From positions 1 through 32,442 of the forward strand of contig CAZXSK010000051.1 in NCBI GenBank assembly GCA_964642855.1: 32,442 nt of DNA, given 5' to 3'. Source of the DNA: CAZXSK01 sp964642855. GTDB lineage: Bacteria > Planctomycetota > Phycisphaerae > SM23-33. Within the stretch, counting starts at the first letter, position 1; every line of letters begins with the position of its first letter. Shown here in pieces: positions 23,024 to 30,613 of the stretch. The notes beneath the pieces were generated by a model that did no database searches, was not told where the DNA came from, and worked only from the letters and a program-made list of their open reading frames with translations. The translations under genes were made by a program, and so were the position numbers.

Positions 23024-24880
23024 TCACATCTTGCGGCTGCGTTCGAGAACGGTTCGCAGGTCCTCGCAGACGGCGTCGACTTCCTTGTCCTTGAGGGTCA
23101 GGATGTCCCGCAGGGCTTCACCAATCGCCGGGATGTACTTTTGGATATAGCTGCGCTTCTTGAGCTCCTGTCGGATGCGTACGGTCTTACGGATGTGTGA
23201 ACCAAGCTTGCGGCCGCACTCCTGGAGCGCGAGCTTGAGCTCCTTGAGGATCTCGGGATAGCCGGCGATGGCTTCTTTCGATTCGCTGGTGAAGGGCACC
23301 CAGACGCTGGCCATGTGCACGACGATAGACAGGTCGCCGCTGGGCAGGGCGCCGCGACTTTGCTGCAGGCCGTACGATTTCCAGTTGGTCTGCATGACGG
23401 CCTTGGTGATCGCGCACGCCCCCTGCTGGTACTGCAGGGGCACGCGGTTGGCGAGGCGGAGGACCTTCGCGAGCGAGTTGGCGGACGAATCGTCGCCATT
23501 GGCGGCCGCTTCTACCTCCTGTTCGAGACGCTCGACCTTTTCGGATTTGCTCTCGGGCTTGCCATACGCCAGGGCGGTTTCGATGATAAACGGGTTGCCT
23601 CGATAGACAGCCGGCCTGCGGGAGGCAGCCACGTAGAAGCCCGCGTCGACAACCTGCTTGAGGCCGGCGATCAGGTTCTCCTCGCCGATGGGTACCACGC
23701 AGTCGGTGCTGGGCGCGAGGATTTTCTCTTTCTGTATGGCTTGGTAGAGGGCTTTGGCCATCGGTCCATTGACCCAGTTGGGGTGCGTCTGGGACGTCAG
23801 CGTATTGCCCTTGCAGGAATCCAGCCCGGAAGCCGTGTGGATAATGTTCTTGGCGACCCGCGCCGAAACGCGGCTGAACGAACTGGTGAAGAACTGCTGC
23901 AGCGTGCGTGCCGGGGTATCCTGGATCATCTTGATCAGCACCCCAAGTTCCACGCCGTGGGGGTGGGGCTTGATCTCCCGGGGCGTGGGGGGCAGTTCAC
24001 TGACCGCGCCCTCGTAGTGGCTTTCCGTGCCGTCGGGCATGTAGTAGTGCAGCGTCACATGCGGGTTGGCGATCGCGGTCTGTCGCAGGTATTCGTCAAC
24101 GCTCTGACGACCCCGCAGATACCGGGCTTCCATCTCGATCTCGACCTTCGTCCCGTGGGGGACATCCCACTGGACGACCTCGTCGGAGAGGATGTTGGGC
24201 TTGTTGGCCTTGGTGTCGATGGTCAGCTCGTAGAAGTGGGCCTTGGCCCGTTTGCTCGTGCGCGAGGTGATCTTCACAGGCCGGCCGGTCGTCAGCAGGC
24301 CATACATGCCCGCCGCGCTGATACCGATTCCCTGCTGGCCTCGACTCATCCGAAGCCGGTGGAATTTGCTGCCGTAGAGCAGCTTCCCGAAGATGTTCGG
24401 GATCTGCGCTTTGACGATGCCGGGCCCGTTGTCTTCCACGCCGACCTTGTAGTGGTTCTCGTCGAGCTGTTCGATGCGGACCGTGACCTCCGGGAGAATG
24501 CCCGCTTCTTCGCAGGCATCCAGGGAGTTGTCAACGGCTTCCTTGACCGTCGTAAGCAAGGCCTTGCGCGGGTTGTCGAACCCAAGCAGATGGCGGTTCT
24601 TCGCGAAGAACTCGCTGACGGAAATACTCCGCTGGCTCCTGGCCATCGACTCGGCCGTGGCATAGCGACCCTTGCGGGACTTCCCGCCCGAAGATGCGGC
24701 TTTCGCGGAACTCGAAGTACTCGCCTTCGGCTTGGGAGCAGGCTTCTTCGCAACGCGCTTCGCGCTCTTCTTGCCCGAGGGATTTCTCTTCGCGGGCTTG
24801 GCGGTGCTCTTCTTCGCCTTTTTGGAGGCCTTCTTTCCCCCGGCCTTGTTCGATTTGCGTGAGCTTTTCTTCTTCGCCAT
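23024..24880 (-). CDS. top6B: DNA topoisomerase VI subunit B with lysine-rich N-terminal tail
   Basis: The 618-residue protein is a type IIB topoisomerase ATPase subunit, otherwise typical of archaea and plants. The first 70 residues form a histone-H1-like tail with 23 Lys, 4 Arg and no acidic residue. The GHKL ATPase follows: Glu114 to Asn118 (KEAVDNSLDACEE), G1 at 150 (EDNGPGI) and the ATP lid at about 178-194 (SRGQQGIGISAAGMYG). The H2TH and transducer regions follow, including NWKSYGLQQSRGALPSGD with the expected switch lysine. All ATPase residues are intact. Top6A, its cleavage partner, is not in the window. The ATG at 24880 follows GGAGA. It lies 55 bases after the DUF502 stop and probably shares its transcript. 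Confidence 0.92.
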   Translation of the reverse strand: MAKKKSSRKSNKAGGKKASKKAKKSTAKPAKRNPSGKKSAKRVAKKPAPKPKASTSSSAKAASSGGKSRKGRYATAESMARSQRSISVSEFFAKNRHLLGFDNPRKALLTTVKEAVDNSLDACEEAGILPEVTVRIEQLDENHYKVGVEDNGPGIVKAQIPNIFGKLLYGSKFHRLRMSRGQQGIGISAAGMYGLLTTGRPVKITSRTSKRAKAHFYELTIDTKANKPNILSDEVVQWDVPHGTKVEIEMEARYLRGRQSVDEYLRQTAIANPHVTLHYYMPDGTESHYEGAVSELPPTPREIKPHPHGVELGVLIKMIQDTPARTLQQFFTSSFSRVSARVAKNIIHTASGLDSCKGNTLTSQTHPNWVNGPMAKALYQAIQKEKILAPSTDCVVPIGEENLIAGLKQVVDAGFYVAASRRPAVYRGNPFIIETALAYGKPESKSEKVERLEQEVEAAANGDDSSANSLAKVLRLANRVPLQYQQGACAITKAVMQTNWKSYGLQQSRGALPSGDLSIVVHMASVWVPFTSESKEAIAGYPEILKELKLALQECGRKLGSHIRKTVRIRQELKKRSYIQKYIPAIGEALRDILTLKDKEVDAVCEDLRTVLERSRKM

Positions 24881-24935
24881 CCCTGGCTGGTCTCCGTGGG
24901 TTATCGCTCTGCGGAGGTTCTGCCCGATCCGACGG

Positions 24936-25643
24936 TCAGGCGCCTGTCTGGGGCCCGGACCCGGTGTCCGATTCGGGTTTGGTCTCACCGGCGGTCGGAT
25001 CGCCGGCTGCGATCTTCTTCATCGTGGTCGCGCCAAGGTGGGCCGTCGCACCGAGTTTCAGCGCCTGGTCGACCGACATGTCAATCTCGGTGACGTTCTC
25101 TGCGGGCACGTAGATCGTCGGCCCGCCGAACATGTAGCTGAACGGTTGGTAGACTGCCACGCGGTCGTCCTCGAAATTCTCAGCCACGCCGGCGGGCGAT
25201 TCGTTGGTCATGATCCCCAGCAGCACGATCTCCGTGCCCGGCTGACGGTACAGGACGACCTTGCCCATCTTCTCCGAGTCGCCGCCGAACATCTGGATCA
25301 TGTCCCGGACGGATTCGTAGATCGTCTTGACGCCTGGGATACGCGACAGCAGCCGGTCGAGGGCTTTGAACAGCGACTCGAAGACCCACAACTGCGCGAG
25401 CAGGCCGACGACATAGACAAGCACCAGCACCACGAGCAGGCCCACGCCGAACCGCACGTGCACCTGGCCGGCGTCATCGACGGTCGTAACCAGGGGAATC
25501 TCCGCGTCGGCCGAGAGGGCCCGCAACGCCGCGGTGCCCATCGCGTCGATCGACATCGCAGCCCAGACGACCACGTAGATCGTCACCGCAATGGGGATCA
25601 GCAGGAACAGGCCGGTGAGAAAGATCTTCAGTTGCTTTTTCAT
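24936..25643 (-). CDS. DUF502 family membrane protein
   Basis: The 235-residue protein has two membrane segments (FLTGLFLLIPIAVTIYVVVW and VGLLVVLVLVYVVGLLAQL). They enclose a short loop and are followed by a soluble beta-rich domain. Family blocks are LLSRIPGVKTIYESVRDMI, VVLYRQPGTEIVLLGIMTNE and FSYMFGGPTIYVPAENV. The role of bacterial DUF502 proteins is not established; plant relatives are COV-type membrane proteins. GGGAGG before the ATG supports the start. It lies 35 bases after the STAS gene and before Top6B on the same strand. Confidence 0.88.
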   Translation of the reverse strand: MKKQLKIFLTGLFLLIPIAVTIYVVVWAAMSIDAMGTAALRALSADAEIPLVTTVDDAGQVHVRFGVGLLVVLVLVYVVGLLAQLWVFESLFKALDRLLSRIPGVKTIYESVRDMIQMFGGDSEKMGKVVLYRQPGTEIVLLGIMTNESPAGVAENFEDDRVAVYQPFSYMFGGPTIYVPAENVTEIDMSVDQALKLGATAHLGATTMKKIAAGDPTAGETKPESDTGSGPQTGA

Positions 25644-25678
25644 GGGTGCGGCACCTCCCTGGCCGCGACGGCCACGAA

Positions 25679-26038
25679 TCAGTATCGCCCGAAGGCCGCC
25701 AGCGCCTTCTCCTGGCTGGGGGCGAACTGCAGGATCTTGTCCAGGCGGGTGATCTTGAACACGCGGTGCAGTTCGGGCTGCAGGCCGCAGATCACGAACG
25801 ACCCGCCGAGGTCAGAGATCTTCTTGTGCAGGGCGATCAGCACCCCGAGCATCTGGGAAGACAGGAACCGCACGTCGGAGAAGTCCAGAACGATCCTCTT
25901 GATCGCTCGTTCGTCGACCAGTGCGTACAACTCGCTCGCGATCGCCTCGACCCCCACGGAGTCAAGGATCGAACGCTTCGAGAAATTCACGATCGTCACG
26001 TCGTCGATCTTCGAAATGACCAGGCCACTTTCCGCCAT
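25679..26038 (-). CDS. STAS-domain protein, anti-sigma factor antagonist type
   Basis: The 119-residue single STAS domain resembles SpoIIAA/RsbV. VTIVNFSKRSILD opens the fold. IKRIVLDFSDVRFLSSQMLG contains Ser60/Ser61 at the site normally phosphorylated by an anti-sigma kinase, and GGSFVICGLQPELHRVFKIT follows. Such proteins release sigma factors or build stressosomes by binding a kinase partner. No kinase partner of the RsbW type or sigma factor is nearby. AAGGA upstream supports the ATG at 26038 rather than longer in-frame starts. A promoter sits about 55 bases upstream. It is the first gene of the STAS, DUF502, Top6B run. Confidence 0.88.
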   Translation of the reverse strand: MAESGLVISKIDDVTIVNFSKRSILDSVGVEAIASELYALVDERAIKRIVLDFSDVRFLSSQMLGVLIALHKKISDLGGSFVICGLQPELHRVFKITRLDKILQFAPSQEKALAAFGRY

Positions 26039-26092
26039 GCTCCGTTTTCCTTCCCGCTTGGTACCGGGGACGTCCATGCCCTCAGCGTGTGC

Positions 26093-26120
26093 ATTGTACA
26101 GACATTCGCCTCGCTCGCAA
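26093..26120 (-). promoter_or_regulatory. Promoter of the STAS-DUF502-Top6B run
   Basis: On the minus strand TTGCGA (26120-26115), a 16-bp spacer and TACAAT (26098-26093) match the consensus at 4/6 and 5/6. The predicted start near 26086 leaves a leader of about 48 bases. Confidence 0.55.
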
Positions 26121-26138
26121 CAGGCTGAGGTCGGCGGA

Positions 26139-26167
26139 TTGCCATTGCCGTTGATCCGACGTAAAAT
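26139..26167 (+). promoter_or_regulatory. Promoter of the clan-A-like glycosidase gene
   Basis: TTGCCA (26139-26144), a 17-bp spacer and TAAAAT (26162-26167) each match 5 of 6 consensus bases. The predicted start near 26174 is followed by AGGAAAGGG and the ATG at 26197. It is back-to-back with the STAS promoter, with 18 bp between the two -35 boxes. Confidence 0.6.
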
Positions 26168-26196
26168 TCCGTCCTCACAAGCAGGAAAGGGACCCC

Positions 26197-28122
26197 ATGA
26201 AGCATTGCACGCAGATCTCCATTCATCGCCGCCCCGTCGCGCGGACACCCAGGCTGCTGGGTGTCAACGTCGAGGTCCAGGATCATGCCGATTCCACCAA
26301 CCTGTGGGACTGGCTTGCCCACAGCCTGTCGGGCGCTGTTCGCGAATTCCACCCGGATCGCTCGCTTCGGCGGGAACTCGTCTCGCAGGGCAGGTGGGGC
26401 GAGATCTCCTCCCGGGCTGACTACGACGGTTTCCGCAAGGCCGTGCGGGACGATCCCGCCGGCGGGGGGATCGACTGGAGCAATTACCTCTTCGGCGAGA
26501 AGGTCCCCTGGATCGGTGTCCCCGATGCGATTGCCCGAAAACTCTCGCAGCTTCAGATCGAGCCGCTCTACGCGCTGGGTTACGGCACGCGGGACTTCCC
26601 CCGGCCTCTCCTTCGGAATGGAGCCGATCTCGCGGACGTTGCCGACGATGACGATATCGATTGGGAAGCCGCCGTCAGTGCCTACGACTACTACTTCGCG
26701 GTGATCTGGCATTTCGCAAGCGAATACCACGGCCGGCGGTTCATGATGGTCAATGAGCCGGAGAACCAGGGAGATTGGTTCCACTGGCCGGAGGACGTCG
26801 CCAAGGCGATCGGCGGGGGATTCGGTAACTGGTGGACACGCCTCAACTGGCAGGAGGATAACACCACACGTCGGTTCCGCCAAAGTCTGGCCGCGCAGTA
26901 TGAGGTCCTCGCACGGATCGCCCGCGACGCCGTCGAAGACGTGCGAAGCCTGCTTGCAGGCCGGGGCGCCGACCGGCTGGACGAGCTGAAACTCTCGGGC
27001 CCGACGAACGTGCTCTGGCAGCCGCTCTGGCAGAGGGCGGGTCGCTATCTCGACACGATGGACTTCCACCATTACCACACCGACGCCGAGAGTTTCCGCA
27101 GCGTGTTCACCGCTGCACGGGCAGGCGTCCAGGAAGGCCAGAAGCTGGCGATCAGCGAGTTCAACCGCCTCTCGGGCGGAGTGAGCATCAGCGAGAACCT
27201 CTTCGACCTGGACAACAGTCTGCAGATGGCCGACCTGCTGATGACCGTAATGTCCCTGGCGGGCTCCGATGGCCCGGGGATGGACTTCGCGACGCTCTAT
27301 CTGCTGCATTTCCCGTCGACCCACCGCAACTACAAGCACCTGCTGTATGGCGACATGAACGTCGTGGACTGGACGGGGTGCGACACGCCGCTGTGGAATC
27401 GAGGTGAGGAATGGTACCCCTCGGCCGACGAGATGCAGATCCGCTTTGCGACGCCGGCGTTCTACCTGTTCCGGATGCTTTCCCGCTGCGCGGGTGCCTG
27501 GCAGGGCAGACCGGGCCCCCACCCGGTGCTCCCGGCCGGGGTGTGCAATCCCACGTCTGCCGGACCGGGCGATATCCACGCCCAACTCCGCACGCTGGCC
27601 GTCGACCAGGGAGGTCGGTTGATCGTGACGATCCTCAACCCAGGCGGCCCGGCCGAGAACGTCCGCATCGACACGTCCTGCCTGCCAGGCGACTACGCCA
27701 CCTGCTGGGTCCGCGAGACCTCACAGAAACGGCGTGACGAGCCGGTCTGTCGCATCGATTTGGCCGACGGGCGGTTTGCACTGGATATCCCGGGCCGGTC
27801 GATGGTCCAGGCGATCGTGATGCCTCCGCAGGGCAAGGCGGAGAAGATCGAGATCCGAGAGCAATCCATCACGCCCGGCGGATTGGCTGAGGGGCTTGCA
27901 CTCTGGCAGACCACTCGACTTCGGGCGATTGCAGCGATCGACGGCCAGCCGGTGGACATTACCGACGTAGGGGTGGTGTGGGAGAGCAGCAAGCCGGACG
28001 CGGTTCGCGTGGACGGGGGCGGGTTGGTGCAGCGCATCCGGCCCTGCCCGGGCGATGTGACGATGACGGCCAGGGAGTTCGACGGTAAGGCGGTGGCGGA
28101 AGTGGTCATTCCCGGCCCGTAG
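26197..28122 (+). CDS. Clan-A-like glycoside hydrolase with C-terminal BIG2-like domain
   Basis: The protein has 641 residues. The N-terminal 420 look like a TIM-barrel retaining glycosidase. MMVNEPENQGDW carries a probable acid/base Glu187, and LAISEFNRLSGG a probable nucleophile Glu321. DTMDFHHYHTDAE between them fits a substrate-site strand. A beta-sandwich domain follows (about 450-550, LIVTILNPGGPAENVRID). A final 80-residue bacterial Ig-like group 2 domain has VVWESSKPDAVRVDGGGLVQ and PGDVTMTA. The exact GH family could not be named; GH39, GH51 or GH79 relatives are possible. No signal peptide is visible, which is odd for a BIG2-bearing protein. AGGAAAGGG before the ATG supports the start. 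Confidence 0.65.
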   Translation: MKHCTQISIHRRPVARTPRLLGVNVEVQDHADSTNLWDWLAHSLSGAVREFHPDRSLRRELVSQGRWGEISSRADYDGFRKAVRDDPAGGGIDWSNYLFGEKVPWIGVPDAIARKLSQLQIEPLYALGYGTRDFPRPLLRNGADLADVADDDDIDWEAAVSAYDYYFAVIWHFASEYHGRRFMMVNEPENQGDWFHWPEDVAKAIGGGFGNWWTRLNWQEDNTTRRFRQSLAAQYEVLARIARDAVEDVRSLLAGRGADRLDELKLSGPTNVLWQPLWQRAGRYLDTMDFHHYHTDAESFRSVFTAARAGVQEGQKLAISEFNRLSGGVSISENLFDLDNSLQMADLLMTVMSLAGSDGPGMDFATLYLLHFPSTHRNYKHLLYGDMNVVDWTGCDTPLWNRGEEWYPSADEMQIRFATPAFYLFRMLSRCAGAWQGRPGPHPVLPAGVCNPTSAGPGDIHAQLRTLAVDQGGRLIVTILNPGGPAENVRIDTSCLPGDYATCWVRETSQKRRDEPVCRIDLADGRFALDIPGRSMVQAIVMPPQGKAEKIEIREQSITPGGLAEGLALWQTTRLRAIAAIDGQPVDITDVGVVWESSKPDAVRVDGGGLVQRIRPCPGDVTMTAREFDGKAVAEVVIPGP

Positions 28123-28198
28123 CAAGGGCGGCCGGAGTTCTGGGCGAGTCGCCACGCGTCGCTGTCGCTGCAGTCGGAAGGTTGCTGCAGGGCGATGA

Positions 28199-28741
28199 TC
28201 AGCTGAGTTCGAAGATCGACTGGGTTTTGACGATCGTGAGGTCTTCCGGAAAGGCGTGGAAGGCGAACACGTGCAGTTCGTTGGGCTTGGCTTCGTAGTC
28301 GATGTACGTAAACGGCGTGAGCGACGAGCTCATCCACATGGGAAAGGGCACGAACAGGCCCCGTTTGGCGCCCAGGCGGGCAAGGTCGTGGTGCGTTTTG
28401 GAATACACGGCCGGGCTCATCTGCTCGACCTGGAAGTTCATCATGTAGTTGATGCCTTCGCCACGTTTGCGCTCGTGGGCGCGTTCGCCGCGGAGAGGCA
28501 GTTCCAGCAGCGAGCCTCGCTGGGGCAGTTCGGTATCGGTCTCGGCCATCGCTTCGACCAGCGCGAAAGGCTTGCAGAAGAACCCGATCACGTGAGTGCA
28601 GCCGGTCACCCAGACCTGGGCTTCGTAGCCGCTCTTGACGATCTGGTGATCGTGATAGATGTCGAACAACTCGGGGTGCAGGGGCCTCTCGTAGAGGTAG
28701 AACCGCAGGCCCGAAAGACGTTGTCGCTGGCCGATACTCAT
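28199..28741 (-). CDS. Conserved-looking protein of unknown function
   Basis: The 180-residue protein has no signal peptide or membrane helix and is rich in aromatic and His residues. Examples are FYLYERPLHPELFDIYHDHQ, VWVTGCTHVIGFFCKPFALV and THHDLARLGAKRGLFVPFP. The opening RPLHPELF and the GCTHVIGF block faintly recall DUF2617, but I cannot confirm this. The His and Cys residues could bind a metal. GAAGGAAC before the ATG and a perfect TATAAT upstream support a real, separately transcribed gene. Its end converges with the glycosidase gene, leaving 76 bases. Confidence 0.6.
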   Translation of the reverse strand: MSIGQRQRLSGLRFYLYERPLHPELFDIYHDHQIVKSGYEAQVWVTGCTHVIGFFCKPFALVEAMAETDTELPQRGSLLELPLRGERAHERKRGEGINYMMNFQVEQMSPAVYSKTHHDLARLGAKRGLFVPFPMWMSSSLTPFTYIDYEAKPNELHVFAFHAFPEDLTIVKTQSIFELS

Positions 28742-28767
28742 GAATGCTGTTCCTTCAGGACGCCCCC

Positions 28768-28773
28768 ATTATA
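28768..28773 (-). promoter_or_regulatory. -10 box upstream of the unknown gene
   Basis: A perfect TATAAT on the minus strand lies 26 bases before the ATG at 28741. No good -35 box stands at the right distance. The nearest TTGACA (28814-28809) is 35 bp away and belongs to a terminator stem-loop. Confidence 0.45.
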
Positions 28774-28787
28774 CGAAGGGCGGTGAA

Positions 28788-28818
28788 CCCAAAGAAACCC
28801 CTTCTGCCTGTCAAGGGG
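28788..28818 (-). terminator. Intrinsic terminator after the envelope-glycan operon
   Basis: On the minus strand CCCCTT (28818-28813) pairs with AAGGGG (28803-28798) around a 9-nt loop and is followed by TTTCTTT. It lies about 35 bases after the DUF2062 stop. Confidence 0.55.
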
Positions 28819-28852
28819 AGTCTTCGCGCAGATTTCCATTACTCTTGATCGG

Positions 28853-29536
28853 CTAAGACGCCTCGGAGGTTTCCTCTCCGGGGGATTCCTTGGCCAATCG
28901 CCTTTTGGCCGCCTCCTTCGCGGCCTTTCGGATCGCCCGTCTCTCGGCCAGCAGGGCGGCGATTTCCGCACGCTTCTTCCGGTAGGCCTGGATGCCAAAC
29001 AGGCTTACGAAATAGACGACGATGCCCACAACCGTGGCCATGATAAGGCTTCCGATCCAGAGAGGCGGAAGGATCGGCCAGACCGCCTGCCACCAGGCCG
29101 CCACGCGATCAACGGGGCCGTCGCCATTTCCGCTGGCCTCCCGGACGGCATCCAGGAAGTGCGAGAATTTGTACCTCCCGCCCAGAATCAGACTCCCGAT
29201 CCAGTAATTCGGGCCGTAGATGGGAACCACCGTGAACGGGTTGGAGATCCAGACGAACGGCACGCCGACGAACTTGTTGGCCTTGAAGAGGGTCGCCAGC
29301 GCGACGGCGAGGATCATCTGCAGGCCGAAGGTGGGCGTCCAGGTCACGAAAAACGCAATCGCCAGGGACAGCGCGATGCGGTGCGGCGTGTCGTCCACGT
29401 GGAGCACACGATAGATGATCACCCGGCGGAGACGCTTCAGGAGCGTCACCACCAGAAACTTGATGGTTCGGCCGATGGCGCGGTGCGGCATTGGACTGTC
29501 CAACGGGCCCGCAAGGGTCATGGCGGGCGATTGCAC
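28853..29536 (-). CDS. DUF2062 family membrane protein
   Basis: The 227-residue protein matches DUF2062: IIYRVLHVDDTPHRIALSLA, FFVTWTPTFGLQMILAVALA, VGVPFVWISNPFTVVPIY and YWIGSLILGG. Two or three membrane helices precede a long, highly charged C-terminal helix (KKRAEIAALLAERRAIRKAA). Members are often found beside glycan-assembly genes but have no settled function. The GTG at 29536 directly abuts the stop of the GT9 gene (TGAGTG), suggesting coupled translation; an ATG at 29521 is the alternative start. It is the last gene of the operon, followed by a terminator. Confidence 0.85.
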   Translation of the reverse strand: MQSPAMTLAGPLDSPMPHRAIGRTIKFLVVTLLKRLRRVIIYRVLHVDDTPHRIALSLAIAFFVTWTPTFGLQMILAVALATLFKANKFVGVPFVWISNPFTVVPIYGPNYWIGSLILGGRYKFSHFLDAVREASGNGDGPVDRVAAWWQAVWPILPPLWIGSLIMATVVGIVVYFVSLFGIQAYRKKRAEIAALLAERRAIRKAAKEAAKRRLAKESPGEETSEAS

Positions 29537-30613
29537 TCAGGACTGCCCCGGGCAGGTTTCCTCCAGGAGCTCCCTGGCCTGTTCGACGACCCGGTCGGGG
29601 CGTACAAGCTGCATACAGGTACCATGGGAGCATTGCTTTTTCAAGCACCCCTGGCAGGGGACGTCGGCGACAATCTCCCGCCCGGGGACTGACGATGACG
29701 GGTACGGGCCCGTTCGGTGAACGCGGGTTGGCCCGACGAGAACCACCGGCGGAACCCCGGTCGCCTGGGCGATGAACTTGGCCGCCGAGTCGCAGCAGAT
29801 CACCGCCCGGGCGGCGGAAAGAATCCCGACCATCGCAGGGAGATCCGTTCGCCCCGCAAGGTTCCCAGCCCCCTCGATGCCGCGCGTGATGTCTTCGCAC
29901 AGTTGGCGGTCACCAGGCCCGCCGAGAACGACGACGGGGATGTCGTCTGCCAGACTGGCAAGCACGCTTCGCCAGTGGCGTACGGGGTAGTTCTTCGTCG
30001 TCCAGCGCGTGGGCGGAACGCACGCCAGAAACCGGTCTCTATCGAGCTCCATTTCCGAGAGCAGCCGGTGGGCTTCGTCCCGGGCGGCGTCCGATACGTG
30101 CAGAGTGAAGTCCTCGCTCCGGGCGTCGACGCCCAGCCTCCGAGCGAGTTCGATGTTGCGGTCGACGGTGTGATATTGCTCGACGGGCAGGTCGAACCTG
30201 TGGGTGTACAGCAGGGGCGCCCCTTCACGGGCATCGGCGAACCCAGCCCGCACGCTCGCGCGGGTCGCCCGGCAGAACAGGCCGCTCCGCAGCAAGCCCT
30301 GCAGGTCGATCGCCCAGTCGTACCGGGCCTCGCGCAAGGTCCGTTTCAGCCGCCGGGCGTGTCGCATGCCCTCCCCAGGTCTCCAGAACCGCCCGAGCAG
30401 TCTGCGATCGTACGTCACCACGCCGTCGAGTTGCGGGTCGCGCGCGATCAGCGGGGCGTAGATGTCCCGCACCAGCCAGTCGATGCGGGCATCGGGGAAG
30501 GTGCGTCGCAGACCTCGCAGGACGGGCAAGGCGGTAACCACGTCGCCCAATGCGGAGGGCTTGACGATCAGCACGCGATCGGGCGGGGGGAGTGCTTCAG
30601 CCGAGCCCTTCAC
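29537..30613 (-). CDS. GT9 family glycosyltransferase, heptosyltransferase-like
   Basis: The 358-residue GT-B enzyme resembles ADP-heptose:LPS heptosyltransferases, which add sugars to the LPS inner core at the cytoplasmic face of the inner membrane. Visible blocks are DRVLIVKPSALGDVVTALPV, DLQGLLRSGLFCRATRA, PPTRWTTKNYPVRHW and CDSAAKFIAQATGVPPVVLV with GPTRVHRTGPY. A Cys cluster near the end (CQGCLKKQCSHGTCM) is shared by many GT9 proteins. The GTG at 30613 overlaps the upstream stop as GTGA and has GGAGG eight bases before it, so it is preferred over the in-frame start at 30688. The donor sugar is unknown. Confidence 0.88.
   Translation of the reverse strand: MKGSAEALPPPDRVLIVKPSALGDVVTALPVLRGLRRTFPDARIDWLVRDIYAPLIARDPQLDGVVTYDRRLLGRFWRPGEGMRHARRLKRTLREARYDWAIDLQGLLRSGLFCRATRASVRAGFADAREGAPLLYTHRFDLPVEQYHTVDRNIELARRLGVDARSEDFTLHVSDAARDEAHRLLSEMELDRDRFLACVPPTRWTTKNYPVRHWRSVLASLADDIPVVVLGGPGDRQLCEDITRGIEGAGNLAGRTDLPAMVGILSAARAVICCDSAAKFIAQATGVPPVVLVGPTRVHRTGPYPSSSVPGREIVADVPCQGCLKKQCSHGTCMQLVRPDRVVEQARELLEETCPGQS

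Noticed and set aside
23315..26420. Two long plus-strand frames opposite Top6B, DUF502 and STAS genes
   Set aside because: They lie antisense to three well-supported genes and show no domain, start site or promoter of their own.
28774..28814. TTGACA at 28814-28809 as -35 box for the unknown gene
   Set aside because: It is 35 bp from the TATAAT box, and its bases are part of the terminator stem-loop of the upstream operon.
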